Shown one piece after another: positions 7,981 through 15,742 of a stretch of DNA of 52,425 bases (within the stretch, counting starts at the first letter, position 1; each line of letters starts with the position of its first letter). The translations under genes were made by a program, and so were the position numbers. Origin of the DNA: Exilibacterium sp. (lineage in GTDB: Bacteria; Pseudomonadota; Gammaproteobacteria; Pseudomonadales; Cellvibrionaceae); NCBI GenBank assembly GCA_028280195.1, contig JANQMH010000120.1:1-52425 (forward strand). Direction: 5' to 3'. The notes under the pieces were generated by a model. The model did no database searches. It had not been told where the DNA came from and was given only the letters and a program-made list of their open reading frames with translations.

Positions 7981-9360
7981 CTATCGATGCCGCCCCCCGG
8001 TCAGTTTGTCGGGATCGAGCAGGCGTTCAAGTTCACTGCGCGACAGGCTGGTCTGTTCCTGCGCCACATCGATGATCGGCCGGCCCTCGCGGTAGGCCTG
8101 CTTGGCGATTTCCGCCGCCTTGAGATAGCCGATAACCGGATTGAGAGCGGTCACCAGTACCGGATTGCGCGCCAGCGCCTGCTGCAAGGCAGCTTGGTTG
8201 ACCTGAAACGTGGCCACAGCCTTGTCCGCCAGCAGGCGGCCGGCGTTGCTCAGCAGGTGGATGCTGTTGAGCAGATTGTGGGCGATAAGCGGCAGCATCA
8301 CATTGAGTTCAAAATTGCCGGACTGCCCCGCCACGGTAATCGCCGCATCGTTGCCAATGGTCTGGGCACAGACCATGGCTACCGCCTCCGGAATGACGGG
8401 GTTGACCTTGCCGGGCATAATCGAAGAGCCCGGCTGCAGTGCCTGCAGCTCGATTTCACCCAGCCCCGCCAGCGGCCCCGAATTCATCCAGCGCAGGTCA
8501 TTGGCGATCTTCATCAGCGATACGGCTGTGGTTTTCAGCTGGCCGGACAGGGCCACGGCGGTATCCTGTGAACCGATGGCGGCAAAGAAGTTCTCGCAGG
8601 GAGAAAAACCCACAGCCGTCATATCGCTCAGCTCGATACAGAAACGCGATGCAAACTGCGGGTGGGCATTGACGCCGGTGCCCACCGCGGTACCGCCCTG
8701 TGCCAGTCGCGCCAGATCCGGCTGCAGCGCCTGCAGGTGGGCAATATTCTGCCGAATCTGCTGTGCCCAGCCCGACAGTGACTGACTCAGGCGCACCGGC
8801 ATGGCATCCATCAGGTGGGTGCGCCCGGTTTTTACGTAGGCGTCCAGTGTTTTGCCCTTGGCCTCGATCGCCGCAGCCAGGTGCTGCAGCGCCGGCAGTA
8901 AATCGTGCTGCAGATCCAGGCTGGCACTGACATGGATGGCAGTCGGGATAATATCGTTACTGCTCTGGCCGCAGTTGACGTGGTCATTGGCACTGACATC
9001 GGCATTGAGAATTCGCGCCGCCAGGGTCGCCACCACTTCATTGGCATTCATATTGGAGCTGGTGCCCGAGCCGGTCTGAAATACATCTACCGGGAAGTGC
9101 TGCATAAAATCGCCGTCCAGCAGCTGGCGGCAGGCCTGGAAAATTGCCTCGCCCAGCGGCGCCGGCAGCTGCTCCAGCGCGGCATTGGCTCTGGCCGCCG
9201 CGGCTTTGGCCAGCAGCAGTGCGCGAATAAACGAGCGCGGCATGGCCTGGCCGCTAATGGGGAAGTTATCGATGGCGCGCTGGGTCTGCGCACCGTAAAG
9301 TGCATCGCCGGGCACCGCCAGTTCACCCATGCTGTCGCGTTCAATTCGCATTTCCGACAC
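7981..9360 (-). CDS. fumC: Class II fumarate hydratase
   Basis: Iron-independent interconversion of fumarate and L-malate in the TCA cycle; cytosolic homotetramer. The 459-residue length is typical. The fumarase/aspartase superfamily signature GSSIMPGKVNP is present, as are the TGSGTSSNMN and SSNDIIPTA segments that build the shared active site. A GTG start at 9360 is chosen because AGGAGG lies 8 bases upstream; the reading frame stays open further upstream only as an antiparallel shadow of mgsA sequence. It follows mgsA by 26 bases on the same strand, so the two are likely cotranscribed. Confidence 0.96.
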   Translation of the reverse strand: MSEMRIERDSMGELAVPGDALYGAQTQRAIDNFPISGQAMPRSFIRALLLAKAAAARANAALEQLPAPLGEAIFQACRQLLDGDFMQHFPVDVFQTGSGTSSNMNANEVVATLAARILNADVSANDHVNCGQSSNDIIPTAIHVSASLDLQHDLLPALQHLAAAIEAKGKTLDAYVKTGRTHLMDAMPVRLSQSLSGWAQQIRQNIAHLQALQPDLARLAQGGTAVGTGVNAHPQFASRFCIELSDMTAVGFSPCENFFAAIGSQDTAVALSGQLKTTAVSLMKIANDLRWMNSGPLAGLGEIELQALQPGSSIMPGKVNPVIPEAVAMVCAQTIGNDAAITVAGQSGNFELNVMLPLIAHNLLNSIHLLSNAGRLLADKAVATFQVNQAALQQALARNPVLVTALNPVIGYLKAAEIAKQAYREGRPIIDVAQEQTSLSRSELERLLDPDKLTGGRHR

Positions 9361-9386
9361 TGTCGGTTCCTCCTGTCGGGATAGGG

Positions 9387-9848
9387 TCAGTCGCCGGTTC
9401 GCCGCGCCAGATAACCCGTATAGTCCGGCACCTCGCGGGTATAGGCCTGCTCCAGCAGCGGCGAGGCCATCAGCATATCGGCCGTGCTCTGATTGCAGGC
9501 CACCGGAATATTCCACACGGCGGCAATCCGCAGCAGGGCTTTGACGTCGGGATCGTGGGGCAGGGGCTCGAAGGGGTCCCAGAAAAAAATCAGCAGGTCC
9601 ACCCTGCCCTCGCTGATCATGGCACCGAGCTGCTGATCGCCGCCCATCGGGCCGCTGATCAATTTGTCGATGGTCAGCCCCGCAGCCGCTTCGACCCTGG
9701 CTCCGGTGGTACCCGTGGCGTAGAGGTTGTGCTGCCGAAGCCTGTCGCCGTGCCGGCGGCACCAGTCGATCATAGCCGGCTTGCGATTGTCATGGGCGAC
9801 CAGGGCGATGTTTTTTCGTTGCGGGGAAGTGATTTTCTTATACTGCAC
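9387..9848 (-). CDS. mgsA: Methylglyoxal synthase
   Basis: Converts dihydroxyacetone phosphate to methylglyoxal and phosphate, a glycolytic bypass that relieves sugar-phosphate stress. The 153 residues match the family length. NIALVAHDNRK, SGPMGGDQQLGAMI (phosphate binding, with the family's catalytic aspartate) and FFWDP are all present. GTG start, with GAGG about 10 bases upstream. It lies directly before fumC in an apparent two-gene unit. Confidence 0.96.
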   Translation of the reverse strand: MQYKKITSPQRKNIALVAHDNRKPAMIDWCRRHGDRLRQHNLYATGTTGARVEAAAGLTIDKLISGPMGGDQQLGAMISEGRVDLLIFFWDPFEPLPHDPDVKALLRIAAVWNIPVACNQSTADMLMASPLLEQAYTREVPDYTGYLARRTGD

Positions 9849-10040
9849 GATCCGGCCTCGCTGGCGGCTGATAACTGGGTTCGTTATTTATTATATAGGA
9901 GACTGGGCGCTGGCAGGTTTTGCAAGGCCTCTATGTGTAGTGGTCTAATTTGGCTGGAGCGCCCCCAGTCTATGAGGGATAGCGAGCGACATGCAACGAT
10001 TCGGGCGGTTTTTGAAAGTGCAGTTGTAGCCACTATCCAC

Positions 10041-10136
10041 TTATTCATTTTTTATTTGCCGTGGTTGACAGCATCTCAGAACCGGACACACCAGCGCCCC
10101 AATAACGATAGCTATTATGATGCCAAAATCAGCCAT
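10041..10136 (-). CDS. Small membrane peptide, 31 residues
   Basis: An ATG preceded by AAGGTG opens a 31-codon frame with one hydrophobic stretch (residues 4-20, rich in Ile, Val, Ala and Gly) and a basic, cysteine-containing tail (LRCCQPRQIK). This is the layout of a single-pass small membrane protein. It lies 39 bases downstream of the next gene, in the same direction and in the same AT-rich block, so it may be the third gene of that unit. Function unknown. Small hydrophobic peptides of this sort include toxins and regulators of membrane complexes, but nothing here decides between them. Confidence 0.4.
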   Translation of the reverse strand: MADFGIIIAIVIGALVCPVLRCCQPRQIKNE

Positions 10137-10175
10137 AGAGACACCTTTTTATTCTCGCTTCCTTGCGATTCAGCC

Positions 10176-10598
10176 TCAAGCAGCGATGTTCAAATTATCC
10201 GGTAGGTTTACGCGGTCTCTTTTTGTTATTTCTATAGCGAGGCGATAAGCAGACGTTCTTTTTTCCTTATCAACAAAGACATCATCACCCACTCTTGTGA
10301 ATAGGTTCTTCATGACATCAATGAGGGGATTGAAATCTTCGTCATCCAGCTGGCAAATTGGTTGTATGATTTCTTTGAAAATATACCGAAATCCTTTCAG
10401 CTTAAATCCAACAACTTCAGATTGGTCATAGCTTTTTATGAGTGTCAAAAAATCATCTATTCTGTCAGATACAGTGATGTCGTTAACAGATACATATTCA
10501 AGGCAGTCCATAGAATGGTTGTAAGAAGCCTTTTTCACGAAGTGATCAGAGAGAGTGGCACCAAACTGACCTTCAAGTCTTTTCGCAAGATTATCCAT
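10176..10598 (-). CDS. Hypothetical protein, AT-rich cassette gene B
   Basis: 140 residues, soluble, charged, mixed alpha/beta in appearance; no family recognised and no signal peptide or membrane segment. The ATG at 10598 lies inside the last codons of the upstream gene (ATGGATAA, 8-base overlap), which implies translational coupling. A longer frame extends up to 10670 but would overlap gene A more. Base composition is clearly more AT-rich than the flanking mgsA and panB, suggesting horizontal acquisition. Confidence 0.7.
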   Translation of the reverse strand: MDNLAKRLEGQFGATLSDHFVKKASYNHSMDCLEYVSVNDITVSDRIDDFLTLIKSYDQSEVVGFKLKGFRYIFKEIIQPICQLDDEDFNPLIDVMKNLFTRVGDDVFVDKEKRTSAYRLAIEITKRDRVNLPDNLNIAA

Positions 10599-11175
10599 TT
10601 TCCCATACCTTTTCATCATATCTATTCGCATAGTTTTCTGGATACTGAGGCTGCTCTTTGTCGGCAACAACCCACTCCCAGGATATAACTTCTCCGTTAT
10701 CTAAATTGTGGTCAAACTTCACATAAGTTGCAAATACTGCATTGAGCGGCGCTTTTATGCGTTTTGCGACACAAACCATATGCGGCTCATACTTATACAC
10801 ATACCGAGGGCTAGCGACATAAACATAGACACTGCCGTCAAGTCCTTTCTCCTGAAACGGCCGCTTTATGCCCTTAAAAATGACGTGGCAATGCTTAAGC
10901 CCGCCCCAGCTGTCGGGAAAATTATCCTCTCTCTCGTGGTATCCTATGTTGTTAACATCTGGTAGAACTCCACAGATGTTGTAATCCAGCTCAAACAAAG
11001 AGTTGTAGCGACCCAGACCGGCCGTTTCCCGTACCCTTTCGCCGCCAATTGACAGCAGTATCAGCTCACCGTGTCGCTTCGGATGTGGTGCCAATGGAGG
11101 TGGCAATTCCTTGAAGCTCAATATATTTTCCTTGGATCTCTCACTCGGTGTAACAATATATTTACGCAGCAACAT
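10591..11175 (-). CDS. Hypothetical protein, AT-rich cassette gene A
   Basis: 194 residues, soluble, rich in Tyr, Val and Lys. The N-terminal 35 residues are basic and Pro-rich; the middle and C-terminal parts look like beta-strands (DGSVYVYVASPRYVYKYEP). No conserved domain is recognised. First gene of a minus-strand unit with gene B (overlapping) and probably the 31-residue membrane peptide. Low GC and AT-rich flanks mark it as accessory. The start codon is followed by LLRKYIV; only a weak ribosome binding site (GAG) precedes it. Confidence 0.7.
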   Translation of the reverse strand: MLLRKYIVTPSERSKENILSFKELPPPLAPHPKRHGELILLSIGGERVRETAGLGRYNSLFELDYNICGVLPDVNNIGYHEREDNFPDSWGGLKHCHVIFKGIKRPFQEKGLDGSVYVYVASPRYVYKYEPHMVCVAKRIKAPLNAVFATYVKFDHNLDNGEVISWEWVVADKEQPQYPENYANRYDEKVWENG

Positions 11176-11633
11176 GGTTATTCAGCTCAACAAACCAAGT
11201 TGGCGAAAACAATATCATCAAGTCAGATTTAAGCCGGAGGTATACTGGCGATTGCTGGGAGAAAAGCCGATTGCAAGATATTCGCGCTTCGCATAAGGCT
11301 AGCCTTTTTAGGGAAAAAGCCAGTGCCTTGAAGTGCAAATCAGTAAAACCACAACCCCCACTTCCATGCCGCTTCTCGGTACAGCACTTAACTGCTAGCC
11401 TTTGTGCCTGCACAGTCCGAGTCCGACTTAATTACAATACGTATAATTTTTGCGCAATGATAGTGCCATGGCACAATCTATGCAAATATTTTGCATTTAT
11501 TTACTAATGAGCAGGTGCTTATGGTTGGCCGTAGACCTACTTAACTTTTTGATTTAACAGTAGTTTTAACTCTGATTCGGCAAGTATTGTGAATCTATCC
11601 ATAGTCACAAGCAATTTACCGATACAGGCCTAA
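11176..11633. other. AT-rich intergenic stretch with no supported gene
   Basis: Upstream flank of the AT-rich cassette. Open frames here (for example minus strand 11162-11413) lack ribosome binding sites and look non-coding. A minor palindrome TGCCATGGCA lies near 11464, and a CTTTTT/AAAAAG hairpin near 11305. I searched by eye for integron attC ends around this region and found no convincing paired RYYYAAC/GTTRRRY sites. Confidence 0.5.
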
Positions 11634-11649
11634 CCTTGTACGTACAAGG
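11634..11649. repeat. 16-bp perfect palindrome
   Basis: CCTTGTAC followed by GTACAAGG, perfect with no spacer, three bases beyond the stop of a 34-residue ORF. It resembles an operator for a dimeric regulator, and distantly a lux box, but there is no T-run and no downstream gene on either strand that clearly uses it. Confidence 0.45.
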
Positions 11650-11651
11650 CA

Positions 11652-11756
11652 CTATTTGTCGGCCAGTTCCTTTTTTGCATCATTGGTTGAGGCTGATGAT
11701 ATTTCCTCCGCGAGCCTATTGAGCTTCGACTGAAGTTTAGCCATCCCTTGGTTCAT
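11652..11756 (-). CDS. Possible small protein (34 residues) downstream of panB
   Basis: ATG at 11756 is preceded by GGGAGG at a good distance. The 34-codon frame encodes a charged, helix-forming peptide (MAKLQSKLNRLAEE, then a Ser/Lys-rich tail ending in DK). The same frame is open back to the panB stop codon, so the region may be the end of a longer decayed gene or of a readthrough extension. No homologue recognised. Probably transcribed with panB, which ends 108 bases upstream. Confidence 0.3.
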   Translation of the reverse strand: MNQGMAKLQSKLNRLAEEISSASTNDAKKELADK

Positions 11757-11864
11757 ATCGCGAACCTCCCGGGTGAGGGACCAGAATCCCTCCTTGTGGG
11801 GCCTAAAACAGTACCCCCCGGCGCAAACCTGCTGCGAAGCCCGATCTTCCAGCGTGGCACCAAG

Positions 11865-12686
11865 CTACCCCCCGACCACCGCCGCATAACTATTCTCCGG
11901 CGCGGGAAAAGCCCCGCACCGCACCTCGCCGGCAAACTCGGCAGCCGCCCGATCGATAGCCTCTCTGACAGCACAAAACTCCTTATTGAATTTCATCGGC
12001 GCGCGACTGCTGTTCAAACCGATCATATCGTTAATCACCAACACCTGACCGTCGCAATGCGGGCCGGCGCCGATACCGATCGTCGGAATGGCAAGCCTGC
12101 GGCTGACCTCCTGCGCCAGTGCCGCCGGTATCGCCTCCAGCACCAGTGCGAAGGCGCCCGCCTGCTGCAGCGCCAGCGCGTCGCGCTGCAGGCGGGCGGC
12201 GGATTGCGCGTCCCGGCCCTGTACTTTATTGCCGCCAAAGGCATGAAACGACTGCGGTGTCAGTCCCAAATGCGCCATCACCGGAATACCGGCGGCGGTT
12301 ATCGCCCTCACCGACTCGCAGACACTTTCGCCCCCCTCCAGCTTCACCGCGCTGACATCGCTTTCTTTGACCAGCCGCAGCGCAGCCTGCAGTGCCTGCG
12401 GCGGCCCCTGCTGATAGGTGCCAAACGGCAGGTCCGCCACCACCAGGGCCCGATCCGCACCCCGGCTGACCATGCCAGCGTGGTAAATCATTTGCTCGAG
12501 AGTCACTTTCAACGTCGTATCGTGCCCCTGCACCACACAGCCCAGGGTATCCCCTACCAGCAATATATCGGCGTGCCGGTCCAGCAGGCGGGCCATGGTG
12601 AAATCATAAGCAGTCAGCATCACCAGCTTGCCGCCCGCCTTGCGGTCGATAATATCCGGTACCCGCATCGCTCGTATCTGTTGCAT
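11865..12686 (-). CDS. panB: 3-methyl-2-oxobutanoate hydroxymethyltransferase
   Basis: Adds a hydroxymethyl group from 5,10-methylene-THF to ketoisovalerate, giving ketopantoate for pantothenate and CoA. 273 residues. Metal and substrate motifs are visible: VGDTLG (family usually VGDSLG), ADLPFG, VKLEGGE and LEAIP. The start at 12686 follows AGGAGG and the methionines upstream lack this. It is odd that panC, the usual next gene, is absent, so this may be an isolated or second copy. A LysR regulator is divergently transcribed, sharing a 165-base promoter region. Confidence 0.93.
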   Translation of the reverse strand: MQQIRAMRVPDIIDRKAGGKLVMLTAYDFTMARLLDRHADILLVGDTLGCVVQGHDTTLKVTLEQMIYHAGMVSRGADRALVVADLPFGTYQQGPPQALQAALRLVKESDVSAVKLEGGESVCESVRAITAAGIPVMAHLGLTPQSFHAFGGNKVQGRDAQSAARLQRDALALQQAGAFALVLEAIPAALAQEVSRRLAIPTIGIGAGPHCDGQVLVINDMIGLNSSRAPMKFNKEFCAVREAIDRAAAEFAGEVRCGAFPAPENSYAAVVGG

Positions 12687-12851
12687 ATTGCGCCTCCTGT
12701 GAACGCTTACCACCACTGTCTCTGGCCTACTGCCTTTGGCCTGAGAGGGAGAATGGTTTATGCTAAGATCATAGTCAATTATAGGGTTTTATAGGCTTCC
12801 CTTAGTTTTCACTTAGAACTCTCACATGGACAAACCGAGGCGGGATATCTT
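12687..12851. promoter_or_regulatory. panB-lysR divergent promoter region
   Basis: A short shared control region, as usual for LysR regulators and their targets. It contains two copies of TTATAGG separated by two to three bases (about 12778-12794) and an AT-rich centre. A clear T-N11-A LysR box could not be fixed by eye. Confidence 0.3.
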
Positions 12852-13760
12852 TTGACTCTCGATGACCTGGAAATTTTTGTCGCCGTCTGCCAGGCGGAAA
12901 ACCTCAGCGCCGTGGCGCGTGAACTCGGTTGCACCCAGCCCGCCGTGAGCCAGCATATCACCCGCCTGGAGAGCGAACTGGGTATGCCGCTACTGGAGCG
13001 ACGCGCCCGCGGCGTCTCGGTCACCCAGGCGGGCAGGCTGTTTTACGACAATGTGGTGGAAGGGCTCGGCAGTATAAAACTGGGGGTACGCCAGGTCAGG
13101 CAACTACAGGCCGGCGAGGCAGGTACCCTGGGCATTACCACCGGCGGCACCACGGTCAGGCACTTTATGACCGATGTGGTCAGCGCCTTTCGCCGCCTCT
13201 ACCCGCAGGTGCAGTTGCAGTTCCACTCTGCCAATTCCCACCGCCGCTGTATCGATGCGCTGCGCAGCGAGCAGGCCGACCTGGCCTTCGTCACCATGGG
13301 CGCGCCGATTCGCGGCCTGGAGCAGCGCCCGGTAGTAGAGATGCCCTGGGTACTGGTGGCCCAGCAGAGCGACAGCTGGAGCAGGAAGGACAGCATGGCG
13401 CTGCAGGATCTGCGCAACATTCCCTATATCCGCCTGAAAGAGTCGTCGACCTCGCAGCATCAACTCGAGTCACTGCTGCTGGACGCCGGCATTCAACTGG
13501 AGGCATCGACTACGGTCGACGATTGGGATACCGCCATCCTGTTTGCCAGTATGGGCCTCGGCTGTGCCGTAACACCGGCGCTGCACGCCGAACAGCTGGC
13601 GCGCCAGCACGACATCGCCATTATCCCGATTGATGACCTGCCGCCGGTGGTGTTTGGCTGGGCGTCGCGGCGCTGGAAGTCACTGCCCAAAGTTGCACGG
13701 GATTTTATTCAGGCCTTTGCCACGAATACTTCCATAGCGCCACACTATTTAAAGAACTGA
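12852..13760 (+). CDS. LysR-family transcriptional regulator
   Basis: 302 residues: an N-terminal winged helix-turn-helix (ARELGCTQPAVSQHITRLESELG, about residues 23-45) and a two-lobed periplasmic-binding-like effector domain (about 90-295). Effector unknown. The start is TTG with GAGGCGGGA upstream. Divergent from panB, so control of panB or of itself is the simplest expectation. It resembles CysB/Cbl- or nitrogen-type LysR proteins only in general fold. Confidence 0.92.
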   Translation: MTLDDLEIFVAVCQAENLSAVARELGCTQPAVSQHITRLESELGMPLLERRARGVSVTQAGRLFYDNVVEGLGSIKLGVRQVRQLQAGEAGTLGITTGGTTVRHFMTDVVSAFRRLYPQVQLQFHSANSHRRCIDALRSEQADLAFVTMGAPIRGLEQRPVVEMPWVLVAQQSDSWSRKDSMALQDLRNIPYIRLKESSTSQHQLESLLLDAGIQLEASTTVDDWDTAILFASMGLGCAVTPALHAEQLARQHDIAIIPIDDLPPVVFGWASRRWKSLPKVARDFIQAFATNTSIAPHYLKN

Positions 13761-14183
13761 ACAACCATGACAATACCCGCTCTCCTGCGGGGTAAGCGGG
13801 ACTCTCACTGCATTATTAACGCAATTGCGTAACACAATGACACAAAAAAAGTGGTTCCAAAAAACACCAAAGCCGTCTAGAATTCTCACATCCGGAACGA
13901 GTGTGGCACCGCTTGGCGATGAGTTTTGCACCTCGATACGGGTGATACTATGACAGTACTGTCATACTTGTGCTGGCAGATATGCTTATCAGGTAAGGAC
14001 GTAAAATCGTGAAGTCCCCCAAGCCTTTTCCAAAGCTGCGCCGTTAACTGCGCGACTGACCGCTAAGCCCAACCTCTCTTTCATATTTTCCGAGGCGCGC
14101 ATAGCGCGTCATACGGCGTTGTGTGTTTGCACTGCGAAAAGCATTGAAAAAGCCAGCCAAAAACCTTGGTGATAGAGAGAATC
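13761..14183. other. Intergenic region before the MATE transporter gene
   Basis: No supported gene. It contains a GC-rich imperfect inverted repeat just after the LysR stop (about 13777-13801, without a T-tract) and the 18-bp palindrome described separately. The leader from the palindrome to the MATE start is over 200 bases and holds no ORF with a ribosome binding site. Confidence 0.5.
13949..13966. promoter_or_regulatory. 18-bp perfect palindrome, candidate operator
   Basis: TATGACAGTACTGTCATA is perfectly self-complementary over all 18 bases. It lies 218 bases upstream of the MATE transporter gene and downstream of the lysR gene. It is not a LexA box (no CTGT-N8-ACAG). A dimeric repressor of the TetR, MarR or GntR type would fit, but none is adjacent. 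Confidence 0.45.
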
Positions 14184-15614
14184 ATGGATCAGGAACATCA
14201 ACCCATTCTGCCGGCGACGCTGCCCCTGAAGCAGCGCCTGCGGGGCGAAATCCGGGTACTGGCGGTTATCGGCGGCCCAATCGTCGTCACCCAGCTGCTG
14301 CAGATGGCCACCGGTGTACTGGATACCATCATGTCGGGCCGCGCCAGCGCCCAGGACCTCGCCGGCGTATCCATCGGCGTCAGCCTGTGGATTCCGGTTT
14401 TTCTGTTTTCCCTGGGCGTATTGATGGCGCTGACTCCCACTGTCGCCCAGGCCAGGGGGGCGGGGCGGGACGAGCAGATTGCGCCCGCCGTTTACCAGGC
14501 CTTTTGTATCGCCCTGGTAACCAGCGTGCTGATTATGCTGTTGCTGATCAATATCGATCCGGTACTGCGCTGGATCGGGGTCAACGACGAGATCCGGCCG
14601 ATAGCCTCGGGCTATCTGTACGCAGTCGCGTTCGGTATGCCCGGCATTCTGCTTTTCAATGTGCTGCGGGCCTACGCCGACGGCCTGTCGCTGACCCGCC
14701 CGGCGATGATTGCCACCATTGTCAGCCTGGCGGTCAACGCGCCGCTTAACTACGTGCTGATTTACGGTAAATTCGGCTTCCCCGCCATGGGCGGTGTAGG
14801 CTGTGGCTGGGCCAGCATGGTGGCGATGTGGGTCAGCTTTTTCACCATGGCCGGCCAGGTGGCTTTTGCCAGGGGCTTTCGCAGCACCCGGCTGTTCAAG
14901 CATTTTCACCGGCCGGACTGGCAGCGGGTGAAGGCGCTGCTGAAACTCGGTGTGCCGATCGGCTGCACGTTTCTGGTGGAATCCAGCATGTTTTCGGTAA
15001 TCGCGTTGTTTTTGGCAGTCTACGGCGCGGTTATCGTGGCTTCACATCAAATCGCACTCAACATTGCCTCGCTGGTGTTTATGGTGCCGCTCAGCCTGGG
15101 GCTGGCCATGACCATCAGGGTCGGCTTTCTGGTCGGCGCAGCACAGCCTGTCGCCGCGCGTTTTTCCTCCTTTGCCGGAATTGGCCTGGCACTGGTTTAC
15201 GGCACCACCAGCGCCCTGGCGCTGTGGCTGTTTCGCGATACCATCGTCGCCTGGTATACCCCGGAAACCGAGGTACAGCGGCTGGCCGCAGAGCTGTTGA
15301 TCCTGGCGGCGGTTTTCCAGTTGACCGATGCGGTACAGGTCACCTGTGTGGGGGCGCTGCGCGGTTACAAAGATACTGCGGTGCCGATGCTGGTTACCGT
15401 TGTCGCTTTCTGGATACTGGGCCTGCCGCTGGGCTACAGCCTGGGAATGACCGAATGGTTTGGCGAGCCCTGGCAGGCGAAGGGCTTTTGGGTGGGGCTG
15501 GTTGTGGGCCTGACAGCTGCCGCCATCTGCCTGTCGCACCGGCTCAATGCCCTCAGCCGGCGTAAAATACTGGCGCAGACTGCCGAACACGGGCTGGAGG
15601 CACAGCTGCGATAG
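14184..15614 (+). CDS. MATE family multidrug/sodium efflux transporter (NorM type)
   Basis: 476 residues with about twelve hydrophobic segments in two six-helix halves, the MATE fold. The N-terminal half begins with GGPIVVTQLLQMATGVLDTIMSGR, matching the conserved NorM TM1 region, and the repeat half has VPIGCTFLVESSMF. It should export cationic drugs in exchange for Na+ or H+. ATG at 14184 is preceded by GAGAGA; an in-frame TTG at 14166 is also possible. An 18-bp palindrome upstream may be its operator. Confidence 0.92.
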   Translation: MDQEHQPILPATLPLKQRLRGEIRVLAVIGGPIVVTQLLQMATGVLDTIMSGRASAQDLAGVSIGVSLWIPVFLFSLGVLMALTPTVAQARGAGRDEQIAPAVYQAFCIALVTSVLIMLLLINIDPVLRWIGVNDEIRPIASGYLYAVAFGMPGILLFNVLRAYADGLSLTRPAMIATIVSLAVNAPLNYVLIYGKFGFPAMGGVGCGWASMVAMWVSFFTMAGQVAFARGFRSTRLFKHFHRPDWQRVKALLKLGVPIGCTFLVESSMFSVIALFLAVYGAVIVASHQIALNIASLVFMVPLSLGLAMTIRVGFLVGAAQPVAARFSSFAGIGLALVYGTTSALALWLFRDTIVAWYTPETEVQRLAAELLILAAVFQLTDAVQVTCVGALRGYKDTAVPMLVTVVAFWILGLPLGYSLGMTEWFGEPWQAKGFWVGLVVGLTAAAICLSHRLNALSRRKILAQTAEHGLEAQLR

Positions 15615-15742
15615 TGCGACGGCTGTTGCCGCCCGCACTGCAGCCACGGGCCGGGCAGGTGAGACGGCGGTGAAACGATCGGGATAAGACAATCGGAATG
15701 ATAAAACCAGGCTGAAAAAATCGGGAGTGGAAAACCGGCAGC

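Noticed and set aside
7972-8571. Plus-strand frame overlapping the fumC 3' end
   Set aside because: Antisense to a certain fumC; no ribosome binding site.
9361-9762. Long upstream extension of the fumC frame
   Set aside because: It runs through mgsA in another frame; AGGAGG fixes the fumC start at 9360.
11162-11413. Minus-strand 83-codon frame, considered as a gene or integron cassette remnant
   Set aside because: No ribosome binding site, composition unlike coding DNA, and no paired attC core sites nearby.
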